A stretch of 64,000 nt of DNA from Streptomonospora alba (GTDB taxonomy: Bacteria > Actinomycetota > Actinomycetes > Streptosporangiales > Streptosporangiaceae): the NCBI RefSeq assembly GCF_000826685.1, contig NZ_JROO01000014.1, positions 118,340 to 182,339 of the forward strand, written 5' to 3'. Positions 50,272 through 59,611 of the stretch are shown here, in pieces (the first letter of the stretch is position 1; each line of letters opens with the position of its first letter). A program made the translations under genes and the position numbers. The notes below the pieces were generated by a model. The model worked only from the letters and a program-made list of their open reading frames with translations, did not search any database and was not told where the DNA came from.

Positions 50272-50988
50272 TCACCAGGGAACCGGCCCCGCGGCCGCGA
50301 AGTAGCCGCCGGTCGGGGCGTCGCCGCCGGCGCCGGCCATGCGCACGACGATCTCCGCGCCCTCCTCGACAGTCTGCGGGCCCGAGTGGCCGTTGAAGTC
50401 GGTGGCCGTGTGACCGGGATCGACCGCGTTGATGCGCATCTCGGGATGGGCGTGGGCGTATTGCACCGTGACCATGTTCAGCGCCGCCTTGGACGAAGCG
50501 TAGACGGGGACCGGTATCCACGTGGGGGCGAACTCGGCGCGGACGTCGGGATCGGTGGCCGCGGCCAGCGACCCCAGCCCGCTGCTGACATTGACCACCA
50601 CGGGCTGCGCGCTCTTGCGCAGCAGCGGTGTGAAGGCGTGCATCATGCGGACGGCGCCGAAGACGTTGGTGTCGTAGCAGGCCAGCAGGTCCGCGGCTGT
50701 GATCTCCTCGGCGGAGGTCTGCAGCGCCCCGGTGATGCCCGCGTTGTTGACCAGCACGTCGAGCCGACCGGTCTCCTCGGCCACCCGCCGGGCGGCGGCC
50801 TCCACCGAGGCGTCGTCGGTGACGTCGAGCACCAGCGCGTGGGCGCCGACCCGCTGTGCCGCCTCCTGGCCCCGGGCGAGGTCGCGGGCGCCCAAGAACA
50901 CGTGGTGTCCGGCCTCGGCCAGGCGGCGGGCCGTCTCCAGGCCGATCCCCCGAGTGGCGCCGGCGATGAGTGTCGTCGTTGTCGTCAT
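50272..50988 (-). CDS. SDR family oxidoreductase
   Basis: 238 residues. Cofactor loop AGATRGIGLETARRLAEAG, NNAGITG, catalytic Ser (NVSSGLGS) and YASSKAAL with Tyr/Lys. A standard classical SDR, cytosolic. Start at 50988 (MTTTTTLIAGATRGIG); ATG 12 bases earlier is possible. Divergent from an MmyB-type XRE regulator, the usual SDR/XRE arrangement in actinomycetes. Confidence 0.92.
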   Translation of the reverse strand: MTTTTTLIAGATRGIGLETARRLAEAGHHVFLGARDLARGQEAAQRVGAHALVLDVTDDASVEAAARRVAEETGRLDVLVNNAGITGALQTSAEEITAADLLACYDTNVFGAVRMMHAFTPLLRKSAQPVVVNVSSGLGSLAAATDPDVRAEFAPTWIPVPVYASSKAALNMVTVQYAHAHPEMRINAVDPGHTATDFNGHSGPQTVEEGAEIVVRMAGAGGDAPTGGYFAAAGPVPW

Positions 50989-51101
50989 GCACGCCAGCAT
51001 CGCCGCAGCGCACTCGCCCAGCCAGCACACGTCTTTTCCTGGGAACGGCGGTACCACCATGATCGCCGCCGCGTGGCACCCGCCGGGCCTAAGGTGGAGG
51101 A

Positions 51102-52031
51102 ATGAGCCAGCATGGCGCCGCGGGCGGCGGTCGGCACCCCGGCGAGCTGGGGGCCGCACTGCGCAGCTGGCGCGAGCGGATCGCGCCCGAGGACGTCGGC
51201 CTGCCCGCGGGACGCCGCCGCAGGGCAGCCGGACTGCGGCGCGAGGAGCTCGCCCGGCTCGCGGGGATGTCGCCCGACTACGTCGTCCGGCTGGAGCAGG
51301 GCCGAGCGACCTCGCCCTCCTCGCAGATCCTCGCCGCGTTGGCGCGGGCGCTACGGCTGGGCGCCGAGGAGCGCCGCCACCTGTTCGTCCTTGCGGGACG
51401 GCGCGAACCCGGCTCCGGCGAAGCCCCCGCCGAGCTCGCGCCGAGTGTGCTGCGCCTGCTGGACCGCATGGAGGACTCGCCGGTCAGCGTCTACGACGCC
51501 GGCTGGACCCTGGTCGCGTGGAACCGGCTCTACGCCGCGTTGTCGGGCGGCGACCTCTCCACGCTGGCGGAGCGGGAGCGCAACGTCGTCTGGTGCCACT
51601 TCACGGGCCTGCCCACGCGCGTCCGCCACACCGCCGAGCAGCAGGAGCGCTTCGAGCGGGCCGTGGTGGGCGATCTGCGCACCGCCTGCGCCCGCTACCC
51701 GCGCGATGCGGGCCTGCACGCGCTGAGCGCCGACCTGCGGCGCGCGAGTGCGCGCTTCACCGAACTGTGGGACTCCCACGCGGTGGGCACGCACACCGCC
51801 GACTCCAAAACCCTCCACCACCCCGACACCGGCCCGCTCGACCTCGACTGCGACGTGCTGGAAGCCCCCGGCGGCGGCCACCACGTCGTCGTCTACACCG
51901 CCGCCCCCGGCACCGAGGCCGCTGAGAAGCTCCGGCTGCTCGGCGTCATCGGGACGCAGAACCTGACCGGGCCGACCGCCGCCGAGCGCTCGGCCTCTCC
52001 TGACCGCGACCCCATGCGTACGGGGGAGTGA
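51102..52031 (+). CDS. XRE-family regulator with MmyB-like ligand-binding domain
   Basis: 309 residues. HTH (GLRREELARLAGMSPDYVVRLEQGRATSPS) and MmyB-like sensor region (PVSVYDAGWTLVAWNRLYAALSGGDLS ... WDSHAVGTHTADSKTLHHPDTG). MmyB-type domains bind fatty-acid-like ligands. AAGGTGGAGGA precedes the ATG. Likely represses or activates the divergent SDR gene. Confidence 0.93.
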   Translation: MSQHGAAGGGRHPGELGAALRSWRERIAPEDVGLPAGRRRRAAGLRREELARLAGMSPDYVVRLEQGRATSPSSQILAALARALRLGAEERRHLFVLAGRREPGSGEAPAELAPSVLRLLDRMEDSPVSVYDAGWTLVAWNRLYAALSGGDLSTLAERERNVVWCHFTGLPTRVRHTAEQQERFERAVVGDLRTACARYPRDAGLHALSADLRRASARFTELWDSHAVGTHTADSKTLHHPDTGPLDLDCDVLEAPGGGHHVVVYTAAPGTEAAEKLRLLGVIGTQNLTGPTAAERSASPDRDPMRTGE

Positions 52032-52100
52032 CCGGCCGGCGCCGAGGCACCGCGACCCGCACCGCCCGGCTGCGTCGAGGGCTGGAGGAGCTGCGCCGGC

Positions 52101-52328
52101 TCAGACCTCGGTGGCTTCCGCGGCGCGGCCGGGCTCGTAGTAGCGGACCATCTGCCGCCAGTAGACCATCGTCAGGCCCATCGTGGCGGCTGTGGCAGCG
52201 ACCGCGGCCGCCGGGCGGCGGCGGTAGGCCGCGACGAGTGCGGCCACCATCGCCGCCGATCCCGCGGCCTGCACCGCCAGCGCAGCGTCGCGGGGGCGGT
52301 CGGCGATCCACTGCTCCTCCCCGAGCAT
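52101..52328 (-). CDS. Small hypothetical membrane protein
   Basis: At least 75 residues: MLGEEQWIADRPRDAALAVQAAGS followed by two hydrophobic spans (AAMVAALVAAY and AAVAATAATMGLTMVYW). The frame stays open upstream to 52502 and the residues just before (RLDRPLPAPADDSAWSTRAM) look protein-like, so the true start may be further upstream. Function unknown. Confidence 0.5.
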   Translation of the reverse strand: MLGEEQWIADRPRDAALAVQAAGSAAMVAALVAAYRRRPAAAVAATAATMGLTMVYWRQMVRYYEPGRAAEATEV

Positions 52329-52492
52329 CGCCCGCGTGGACCAGGCGCTGTCGTCGGCGGGCGCGGGGAGCGGTCTGTCCAGGCGGGTCTGATGCGGGCC
52401 CCGGTCGGCCGGGCCGATGCGGCGATCCTCCGCCGCCGACCGGCCGGCGGTACCGTCGGGGCGAAGCGGTCGAGAAGGAGGGCGGCGAGACA

Positions 52493-53113
52493 GTGGAGGC
52501 ACACGAGAACCGGTGGGCCGAGCTCACCGGAGGCGACGGCGGCGCGCGCTATGCCGCACGATTCACGGCCCTGGCGGAATCCGGAGCCGACGTGCACGGC
52601 GAGGCGCACTTCTGCGCCGACCTGCTGGCCCCGGCCTCGCGAGTTCTGGACGCCGGCTGCGGTACCGGCCGGGTCGCGATCCGGCTGGCCGAGCTGGGGC
52701 ACACGTGCACGGGCGTGGACGCCGACGCCTCCATGCTCGCCGAGGCGCGCCGCCGCGCACCCGGGATGACCTGGCTGGAAGCCGACCTCGCCGGGGTAGC
52801 CGCGCTCGGGTTGGATCCGGACTTCGACATGGCGGTGGCGGCGGGCAACGTCATCCCGCTGCTGGCCCCCGGCACCGAGCCCGCGGTCGTGTCGGGACTG
52901 GCGTCGCTGCTGCGCCCCGGCGGGCTGCTGGTGGCCGGATTCGGCCTGGACCCCCAGCACCTGCCGCTGGAGCAGGCCCCGGTCTCGCTGGCCGACTACG
53001 ACACCTGGTGCGCCGATGCCGGACTCGCACCGGTCAGCCGCCACGCCACGTGGGACGGCGACGCCTACACGGGCGGCGGCTACGCCGTCAGCGTGCACCG
53101 CCGCAGTCGGTGA
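52493..53113 (+). CDS. Class I SAM-dependent methyltransferase
   Basis: 206 residues. SAM motif I VLDAGCGTGRVAIRL near 50, GVDADASMLAEARRR, motif LEADLAG, and LLRPGGLLVAGFGL. No TM or metal motif; small-molecule methyltransferase, substrate unknown. GTG start with GGAGGG about ten bases upstream. Confidence 0.88.
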   Translation: MEAHENRWAELTGGDGGARYAARFTALAESGADVHGEAHFCADLLAPASRVLDAGCGTGRVAIRLAELGHTCTGVDADASMLAEARRRAPGMTWLEADLAGVAALGLDPDFDMAVAAGNVIPLLAPGTEPAVVSGLASLLRPGGLLVAGFGLDPQHLPLEQAPVSLADYDTWCADAGLAPVSRHATWDGDAYTGGGYAVSVHRRSR

Positions 53114-53335
53114 ACGCGGCACGGACGCGGGCTCCTCGGCTGTGAACTCGCACACGTCCGGCCGCGCGGTGGCCACCGGTTTTGGACGATTCCCACAACC
53201 GGGGCCGTCCTCGCTCCGTTGGGTGCGACATAGCGCTACCGCCCGGTAGCACGGCAGGGTTGAATGGTGCGGTCCCTGTGCCGCGCCCCCCACATCGTTG
53301 TCATCCGTCGCCTCTAGCGAGAAGGGCTCTCTCCG

Positions 53336-56300
53336 GTGTTCAGCCGTATCGCCATCGTCAACCGCGGCGAAGCCGCCATGCGGCTCGTCCACGCCGTCCG
53401 GGACCTGGCCGCCGAAACCGGGGCACCGATCGAGACGGTGGCCCTGCACACCGACGTCGACCGCGCCGCCGCCTTCGTCCGCGAGGCCGACCGCTCCTAC
53501 GAGCTCGGCCCCGCGTCGGCGCGCCCCTACCTCGACATGGCCGTGCTGGAGCGCGCGCTGGTCGAGTCCGGCGCCGACGCCGCGTGGGTGGGCTGGGGCT
53601 TCGTCGCCGAGGACCCCGCCTTCGCCGAACTGTGCGAGAAGACCGGTGTCACCTTCATCGGGCCCAGCGCCGAGGCCATGCGCAAGCTCGGCGACAAGAT
53701 CGGCGCGAAGCTGATCGCCGAGGAGGTGGGCGTACCGGTCGCGCCCTGGAGCCGCGGCGCCGTCGAAACCCTCGACGGCGCCCGCGAGGCGGCGGATCGC
53801 ATCGGCTACCCGCTGATGCTCAAGGCGGCCGCCGGCGGCGGCGGGCGCGGCATCCGCGTGATCACCGACGCCTCCGAGCTCGCCGACGCCTACGAGCGCA
53901 CCCGCCAGGAGGCCGAGCGCGCCTTCGGCAGCGGCGTGGTCTTCCTGGAGCGCCTGGTCACCGGCGCGCGCCACGTCGAAGTGCAGGTGATCGCCGACGG
54001 CCGGGGCACCGCCTGGGCGCTGGGCGTGCGCGACTGCTCGGTGCAGCGCCGCAACCAGAAGGTCATCGAGGAGTCCGCCTCCCCGGTGCTCAGCGCCGAC
54101 CAGGCGGCCGAGCTCAAGGCCTCGGCCGAGCGCCTGGCCGTGGCGGTGGACTACCGCGGCGCGGCCACCGTGGAGTTCCTCTACCACCCCGGCGAGCGGC
54201 TGTTCGCGTTCCTTGAGGTCAACACCCGCCTGCAGGTCGAGCACCCCATCACCGAGTCCACCACCGGATTCGACCTGGTCAAGGCGCAGCTGCACGTGGC
54301 ATCGGGCGGCACGCTCGACGGAGAGCCGCCGGCCGAGCGCGGCCACGCCGTCGAGGCCCGCCTCAACGCCGAGGATCCCGACCGCGACTTCGCGCCCTGC
54401 CCCGGCCGCATCGCCCACCTGGACCTGCCCGCCGGCCCCGGCATCCGCGTGGACACTGGCGTCAGCGAGGGCGACACCATCCCCACCGACTTCGACTCGA
54501 TGATCGCCAAGATCATCGCCTACGGGCGCGACCGCGACGAGGCGCTGGGCCGGCTGCGCCGGGCCATGGCCCAGACCACCGTGGTCATCGAGGGCGGCGC
54601 GACCAACAAGAGCTTCGTGCTCGACCTGCTCGACCGCCCCGAGGTCGTCGACGCCACCGCCGACACCGGCTGGATCGACCGCGTGCGCTCCGAGGGCGGC
54701 CTGGTCTGCCACCGCCACTCCGGCGTCGCGCTGGCCGCCGCCGCCGTCGAGGCCTACGAAGAGGAAGAGCGCGTCGAGCGCCAGCGCCTGCTGTCGACGG
54801 CCTTCGGCGGACGCCCGCAGGTGCGCCACGAGAGCGGACGCCCGCTGGACCTCAAGCTGCGCGGCGTGGGCTACCGGGTGCGCGTCGCGCGCGTGGGCGC
54901 CCACCGGTTCCGTGTCGGCGTCGAGGCCGGCGGGGACGTGCGCACCGCCGATGTGGAGATCGACCGCTTCGACCGCCACACCGGCCACATCGCCGTCAAC
55001 GGCACCCGCTACCGCCTGCTCACCGGCACCCACGGACCCACCCACCTGGTCGAGATCGACGGTGTCACCCACCGCGTCAGCCGCGACGAAGGCGGCGTGA
55101 TCCGCTCACCCGCACCCGCGCTGGTGGTGGCCACGCCGCTGCAGGCCGGCGCCGAGGTCGAGGCGGGCGCGCCCGTGCTGGTGCTGGAGAGCATGAAGAT
55201 GGAGACGGTGCTTCGGGCGCCGTTCAAGGCGCGGCTGAAGGAGAGCGTCGTCTCCGTCGGCAGCCAGGTCGCCGCCGGCGCCCCGCTGCTGCGGCTGGAG
55301 CCGCTGGCCGACGCCGAAACCGCCGAGACCGCAGACGCCGCCCCGGTCGAGCTGGACCTGCCCGCCGCCTCCGAGGCGGTCCCGGTGCGCGAGCGCCTCG
55401 CCCGCGGCCGGGAGGATCTGCGCAGCCTGCTGCTGGGCTTCGACGTCGACCCCCACGACCAGCGCCGGGTCCTCGACGACTACCTGGCCGCGCGCCCGGC
55501 GGGTGCCGCCGGCGGACACCGGGCCCTGGCCGAGGAGCTGGGCCTGCTCGAGGTGTTCGCCGACCTCGCGGAGCTGAGCCGCAACCGCCCCGCAGGCGAG
55601 GACGGCGGCGCCGACACCCGCGTGCACAGCCCCCGCGAGCACTTCCACACCTACCTGCAGAGCCTCGACGTCGAGCGGGCCGGCCTGCCGCCGGCCTTCC
55701 AGGCCAAGCTCGCCACGGCCCTGGGGCACTACGGCGTCACCGACCTGGAACGCTCGGCGGACCTGGAAGCCGCGGTCTTTCGGATCTTCCTGGCCCAGCA
55801 GCACGCCTCCTCCGACGCCTCGGCCGTGGCCGCACTGCTGCGCGCCTGGCTGGCCGAGCCCCCGCCGGACGAGGAGCTGCGCGAGCCCGCCGGCCGCGTG
55901 CTGGAGCGGCTGGTCTCGGCCACCCAGGTCCGCTTCCCCGCGGTCGCCGACCTGGCGCGCGGCGTCGTCTTCGCCTGGTTCGGCCAGCCGCTGCTGCGCC
56001 GCAACCGCGCCCGCGTCTACGCCAACGTCCGCAAGCACCTGCGCCACCTCGACGCCCACCCCGACGCGCCCGACCGCGCCGAGCGCATCGCCGAGATGGT
56101 GCGCAGCACCGAGCCGCTCGTGCGGCTGCTCGGCCAGCGCCTGGCCCGCGAGAACCGGGACAACACCGTCATGCTGGAGGTGCTGACCCGCCGCTACTAC
56201 GGCAACAAGGGCCTCACCGACGTGCGCACCCGCACGGCCGCCGACTGCACGTTCACCGTCGCCCAACGGGCCGACTCCAGCGTGGTCTCGGCCGCGGTGA

Positions 56301-58795
56301 GCTTCGCGGAGCTGGGCAACGCGCTGCGCGGGCTGGCAGAGCTGGCCGGAGACGAGGCCTCCGTCGACGCCGACGTCTACCTCGCCTGGGAGAACCAGCC
56401 CGAGGACTCCGAGGACATGGCACACGCCCTGGCCCAGACGCTGGCCCAGCACCCGCTGCCCGAGGGCGTGCGCCGGCTCACCGCCACCGTCGCCGGCCGC
56501 AGCGGCGCGGTGATGCACCACCACTTCACCTTCCGCCCCTCCGCCGCCGGGATGGCCGAGGACCGGCTCATCCGCGGCCTGCACCCCTACATCGCCCAGC
56601 GCATGCAGATGGAGCGGCTGCGCCACTTCGACCTCACCCGGCTGCCGTCGGCGGACGAGGAGGTCTACCTGTTCCAGGCCGCGGCCCGCGAGAACCCCTC
56701 CGACGAGCGCCTCGTCGCGTTCACCCAGGTGCGCGACCTGACCGAGCTGCGCGAGCACGACGGCAGGCTCGTCGCGCTGCCCACCGCCGAGGACGCCGTC
56801 GCCGCCTGCCTGGACGCCATCCGCCGCGCCCGCTCGCGCCGACCCGCCAAGAAGCGCTTCGACACCAACCGCATCGTGGTCTACGTCTGGCCGCCCAGCG
56901 AGATCACCCGCAAAGAACTGCAGACCATCGCCGACCGCGTACTGCCCACCGCCTCCGGCGCCGGGCTGGAGGAGATCCTGGTCATCGCGCGCCGGCGCGA
57001 TCCCGCCACCGGCGAGCTCACCAAGACCAGCGTGCGCGTCACCTTCGACGCCACCGGCCACACCGAGCTGACCCTCGGTCCGCCGCCCACCGAACCCGTG
57101 CAGCCGCTGGACGACTACCGGCAGAAGGTGCTGCGCGCCTCCCGCCGCAACACCGTCTACCCCTACGAGCTCACCGGCCTGCTCGGCGACTTCACCGAGC
57201 ACGACCTCGACGACGACAACCGCCTGGTGCCCGTGGACCGGCCCAAGGGCCGCAACAGCGCCGCGATCGTGGCGGGCGTGGTCACCACCCCCACCCGCCG
57301 CCACCGCCACGGCGTCACCCGCGTGGTGCTGCTGGGCGATCCCACCAAGTCGCTGGGCGCCCTGTCGGAGCCCGAGTGCCGCCGCGTGATCGCCGCGCTG
57401 GATCTGGCCGAGCGCATGGGTGTGCCGCTGGAGTGGTACGCGCTGTCGGCCGGCGCCCGCATCTCCATGGAGTCGGGCACCGAGAACATGGACTGGGTGG
57501 CCGCCGCGCTCAAGCGCATCGTCGAGTTCACCCAGGACGGCGGCGAGATCAACGTCGTGGTCGCCGGCATCAACGTCGGCGCGCAGCCGTACTGGAACGC
57601 CGAGGCGACGATGCTCATGCACACCAAGGGCGTCCTGGTGATGACGCCGGACTCGGCGATGGTGCTCACCGGCAAGCAGTCGCTGGACTTCTCCGGCGGC
57701 GTCTCGGCCGAGGACAACTTCGGCATCGGCGGCTACGACCGGGTGATGGGCCCCAACGGCCAGGCGCAGTACTGGGCGCCCGACCTGGCCGGTGCGCGCG
57801 ACGTGCTGATGCGCCACTACGACCACACCTACATCGCCCCCGGGGAGACCGCGCCGCGGCGGGCCGCCACCGCCGACCCGGCCGACCGCGACGTGTGCGA
57901 GTTCCCGCACGCCATGGAAGGCAGCGACTTCACCACCGTCGGCGAGATCTTCTCCGCCGAGGCCAACCCCGAGCGCAAGAAGCCCTTCGACATCCGCACG
58001 GTGATGCGGGCGGTCTCCGACCAGGACCACCCGGTGCTGGAACGCTGGGCCAACATGGCCGACGCCGAAACCGCGGCGGTGCAGGACGCCCACCTGGGCG
58101 GCATGCCGGTGTGCCTGCTGGGCATCGAGTCGCGGTCGGTGCCGCGGGGCGGGTTCCCGCCCACCGACGGCCCCGACACCTACACCGCGGGCACCCTGTT
58201 CCCGCGCTCCTCGAAGAAGGCCGCCCGCGCGATCAACGCGGCCAGCGGCAACCGGCCCCTGGTGGTTTTGGCCAATCTCTCAGGCTTCGACGGCTCGCCG
58301 GAGTCGATGCGCAAGCTGCAACTGGAGTACGGCGCCGAGATCGGCCGCGCCATCGTGAACTTCCGCGGCCCCATCGTGTTCTGCGTGATCTCGCGCTACC
58401 ACGGCGGCGCGTTCGTGGTGTTCTCCAAGGCGCTGAACCCCGACATGACCGTACTGGCGGTCGAGGGCTCCTTCGCCTCGGTGCTGGGCGGCGCCCCGGC
58501 CGCCGCGGTGGTGTTCTCCGGCGAGGTCGACGCCCGCACCGCGGCCGACGAGCGGATGCGCGAGCTGGAGGCCCGCGCGGAGGCCGCCTCCGGCGCCGAC
58601 CGCGCCGCGCTGACGGCCGAGCTGGACGAACTGCGCTCCTCGGTGCGCGCGGAGAAGCTCGGCGAGGTCGCCGCGGAGTTCGACGGCGTGCACGACATCC
58701 GCCGCGCGGTCGAGGTCGGCTCGGTCGACGCGGTCGTCTCCGCCGCAGAACTGCGCCCGCGCATCATCGAGGCCATCGAGGCCAAGCAGGGCTGA
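53336..58795 (+). CDS. Single-chain acyl-CoA carboxylase (BC-BCCP-CT fusion)
   Basis: 1819 residues. Biotin carboxylase at 1-450 (start VFSRIAIVNRGEAAMRL; ATP-grasp loop KAAAGGGGRGI near 163; EVNTRLQVEHP near 295). Biotinyl domain with ESMKMET near 618-624. A long central region to about 1150 resembles the ACC-central domain of eukaryotic carboxylases. Carboxyltransferase at about 1250-1800, two crotonase-like halves (AGARISMESGTENM; AEDNFGIGGYDRVMG; SRYHGGAFVVFS; EGSFASVLGGAPAAAVVFSG). It carboxylates acetyl-CoA or longer acyl-CoAs using biotin and ATP. Actinomycetes usually split these functions between AccA and AccD-type subunits. Monocistronic. Confidence 0.92.
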   Translation: MFSRIAIVNRGEAAMRLVHAVRDLAAETGAPIETVALHTDVDRAAAFVREADRSYELGPASARPYLDMAVLERALVESGADAAWVGWGFVAEDPAFAELCEKTGVTFIGPSAEAMRKLGDKIGAKLIAEEVGVPVAPWSRGAVETLDGAREAADRIGYPLMLKAAAGGGGRGIRVITDASELADAYERTRQEAERAFGSGVVFLERLVTGARHVEVQVIADGRGTAWALGVRDCSVQRRNQKVIEESASPVLSADQAAELKASAERLAVAVDYRGAATVEFLYHPGERLFAFLEVNTRLQVEHPITESTTGFDLVKAQLHVASGGTLDGEPPAERGHAVEARLNAEDPDRDFAPCPGRIAHLDLPAGPGIRVDTGVSEGDTIPTDFDSMIAKIIAYGRDRDEALGRLRRAMAQTTVVIEGGATNKSFVLDLLDRPEVVDATADTGWIDRVRSEGGLVCHRHSGVALAAAAVEAYEEEERVERQRLLSTAFGGRPQVRHESGRPLDLKLRGVGYRVRVARVGAHRFRVGVEAGGDVRTADVEIDRFDRHTGHIAVNGTRYRLLTGTHGPTHLVEIDGVTHRVSRDEGGVIRSPAPALVVATPLQAGAEVEAGAPVLVLESMKMETVLRAPFKARLKESVVSVGSQVAAGAPLLRLEPLADAETAETADAAPVELDLPAASEAVPVRERLARGREDLRSLLLGFDVDPHDQRRVLDDYLAARPAGAAGGHRALAEELGLLEVFADLAELSRNRPAGEDGGADTRVHSPREHFHTYLQSLDVERAGLPPAFQAKLATALGHYGVTDLERSADLEAAVFRIFLAQQHASSDASAVAALLRAWLAEPPPDEELREPAGRVLERLVSATQVRFPAVADLARGVVFAWFGQPLLRRNRARVYANVRKHLRHLDAHPDAPDRAERIAEMVRSTEPLVRLLGQRLARENRDNTVMLEVLTRRYYGNKGLTDVRTRTAADCTFTVAQRADSSVVSAAVSFAELGNALRGLAELAGDEASVDADVYLAWENQPEDSEDMAHALAQTLAQHPLPEGVRRLTATVAGRSGAVMHHHFTFRPSAAGMAEDRLIRGLHPYIAQRMQMERLRHFDLTRLPSADEEVYLFQAAARENPSDERLVAFTQVRDLTELREHDGRLVALPTAEDAVAACLDAIRRARSRRPAKKRFDTNRIVVYVWPPSEITRKELQTIADRVLPTASGAGLEEILVIARRRDPATGELTKTSVRVTFDATGHTELTLGPPPTEPVQPLDDYRQKVLRASRRNTVYPYELTGLLGDFTEHDLDDDNRLVPVDRPKGRNSAAIVAGVVTTPTRRHRHGVTRVVLLGDPTKSLGALSEPECRRVIAALDLAERMGVPLEWYALSAGARISMESGTENMDWVAAALKRIVEFTQDGGEINVVVAGINVGAQPYWNAEATMLMHTKGVLVMTPDSAMVLTGKQSLDFSGGVSAEDNFGIGGYDRVMGPNGQAQYWAPDLAGARDVLMRHYDHTYIAPGETAPRRAATADPADRDVCEFPHAMEGSDFTTVGEIFSAEANPERKKPFDIRTVMRAVSDQDHPVLERWANMADAETAAVQDAHLGGMPVCLLGIESRSVPRGGFPPTDGPDTYTAGTLFPRSSKKAARAINAASGNRPLVVLANLSGFDGSPESMRKLQLEYGAEIGRAIVNFRGPIVFCVISRYHGGAFVVFSKALNPDMTVLAVEGSFASVLGGAPAAAVVFSGEVDARTAADERMRELEARAEAASGADRAALTAELDELRSSVRAEKLGEVAAEFDGVHDIRRAVEVGSVDAVVSAAELRPRIIEAIEAKQG

Positions 58796-58809
58796 CGACG
58801 AACGACGCC

Positions 58810-58850
58810 GGCCGGGGGGCCGCCCGCAGCGTGCGGGCGGCCCCCCGGCC
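58810..58850 (+). terminator. Terminator after the carboxylase gene
   Basis: GGCCGGGGGGCCGCCCGC and its perfect complement form an 18-bp stem with an AGCGT loop, 15 bp after the stop codon. Confidence 0.8.
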
Positions 58851-59039
58851 GCGTTGCAGGCGCCGCGGCGCCTGGCCCTCCTCGGCGATCCGCGTCTGTT
58901 CCCCGACGGCGTGCAGGCCCGCTTCGCAACCCCGGGCGTCCCGAGCGGTCGAACGGCGTCGTCGGCCTGCACCTCACCCGTTCCTGATCAGCGAGGGTGC
59001 GGCTTCGGGGCGGACTCGGGCGTAGAGCCCGGATACCGG

Positions 59040-59411
59040 TTACCCGGGTCGGCAGCTTCGGCCGGTCCGCCAGTTGGCGATGGCGTTGGAGATGACGCTG
59101 CCGAGCCGGTCGCGTGCGCTCGTGAGCTCTTCGATTCTGCTGTCGATACGGGCCTGTTCGGCCGAGAGCCGCTCGAGCAGCTCCGGTGTGGCTCGGCCGT
59201 TCACGACGCACGGCAGCAGATCCGCGATCGACCTGCTCGGCACCCCGGCGGCGTACAGCTGCTGGATGAGCTGGACCCGGTCGACCGCGCCCTCGGCGTA
59301 ACGGCGCTGACCGCTGGCGCTGCGTTGTGAGGCGAGCAGGTCCTGTTCTTCGTAGTACCGCAGCGCCCGAACGCTGACGCCCGTCCTGGCTGCGAGCTCG
59401 CCGATGCGCAC
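59040..59411 (-). CDS. MerR-family transcriptional regulator
   Basis: 123 residues. N-terminal winged HTH (RIGELAARTGVSVRALRYYEEQDLL) and a coiled coil (ELLERLSAEQARIDSRIEEL). One Cys in the dimer region (LLPCVVNG), so no metal cluster like SoxR. GTG start with GGAGG four bases upstream. Divergent from an alpha/beta hydrolase gene with a MerR dyad between them. Confidence 0.92.
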   Translation of the reverse strand: MRIGELAARTGVSVRALRYYEEQDLLASQRSASGQRRYAEGAVDRVQLIQQLYAAGVPSRSIADLLPCVVNGRATPELLERLSAEQARIDSRIEELTSARDRLGSVISNAIANWRTGRSCRPG

Positions 59412-59450
59412 TTTGCCTCCCCCGTGTGGTCCCGGCCACAGGACTTGCCT

Positions 59451-59466
59451 CTGACGTCAACGTCAG
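59451..59466. promoter_or_regulatory. MerR operator between merR and hydrolase genes
   Basis: CTGACGT-ca-ACGTCAG, perfect 7-bp arms with a 2-base centre. On the plus strand TTGCCT precedes it and TTAGCG follows with about 19-base spacing, the elongated spacer characteristic of MerR-activated promoters. Confidence 0.75.
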
Positions 59467-59611
59467 GTTTTAGCGTAGCCCATGACGGCCGCGGAACGCC
59501 CTGGGCACGAGGAATCAACCGGGGCCGGCGCCGGTCAACGCGCAACAAGGCCCGGCACCGCGTCGCCGCCGATCACACCAACCGCGCAACAGTCCAAGGA
59601 CGGATCTGTCC

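Noticed and set aside
55106..58093. A 995-codon minus-strand frame inside the carboxylase gene
   Set aside because: Composition is Val/Gly/His/Gln-rich shadow coding; the sense strand has complete BC, BCCP and CT motifs.
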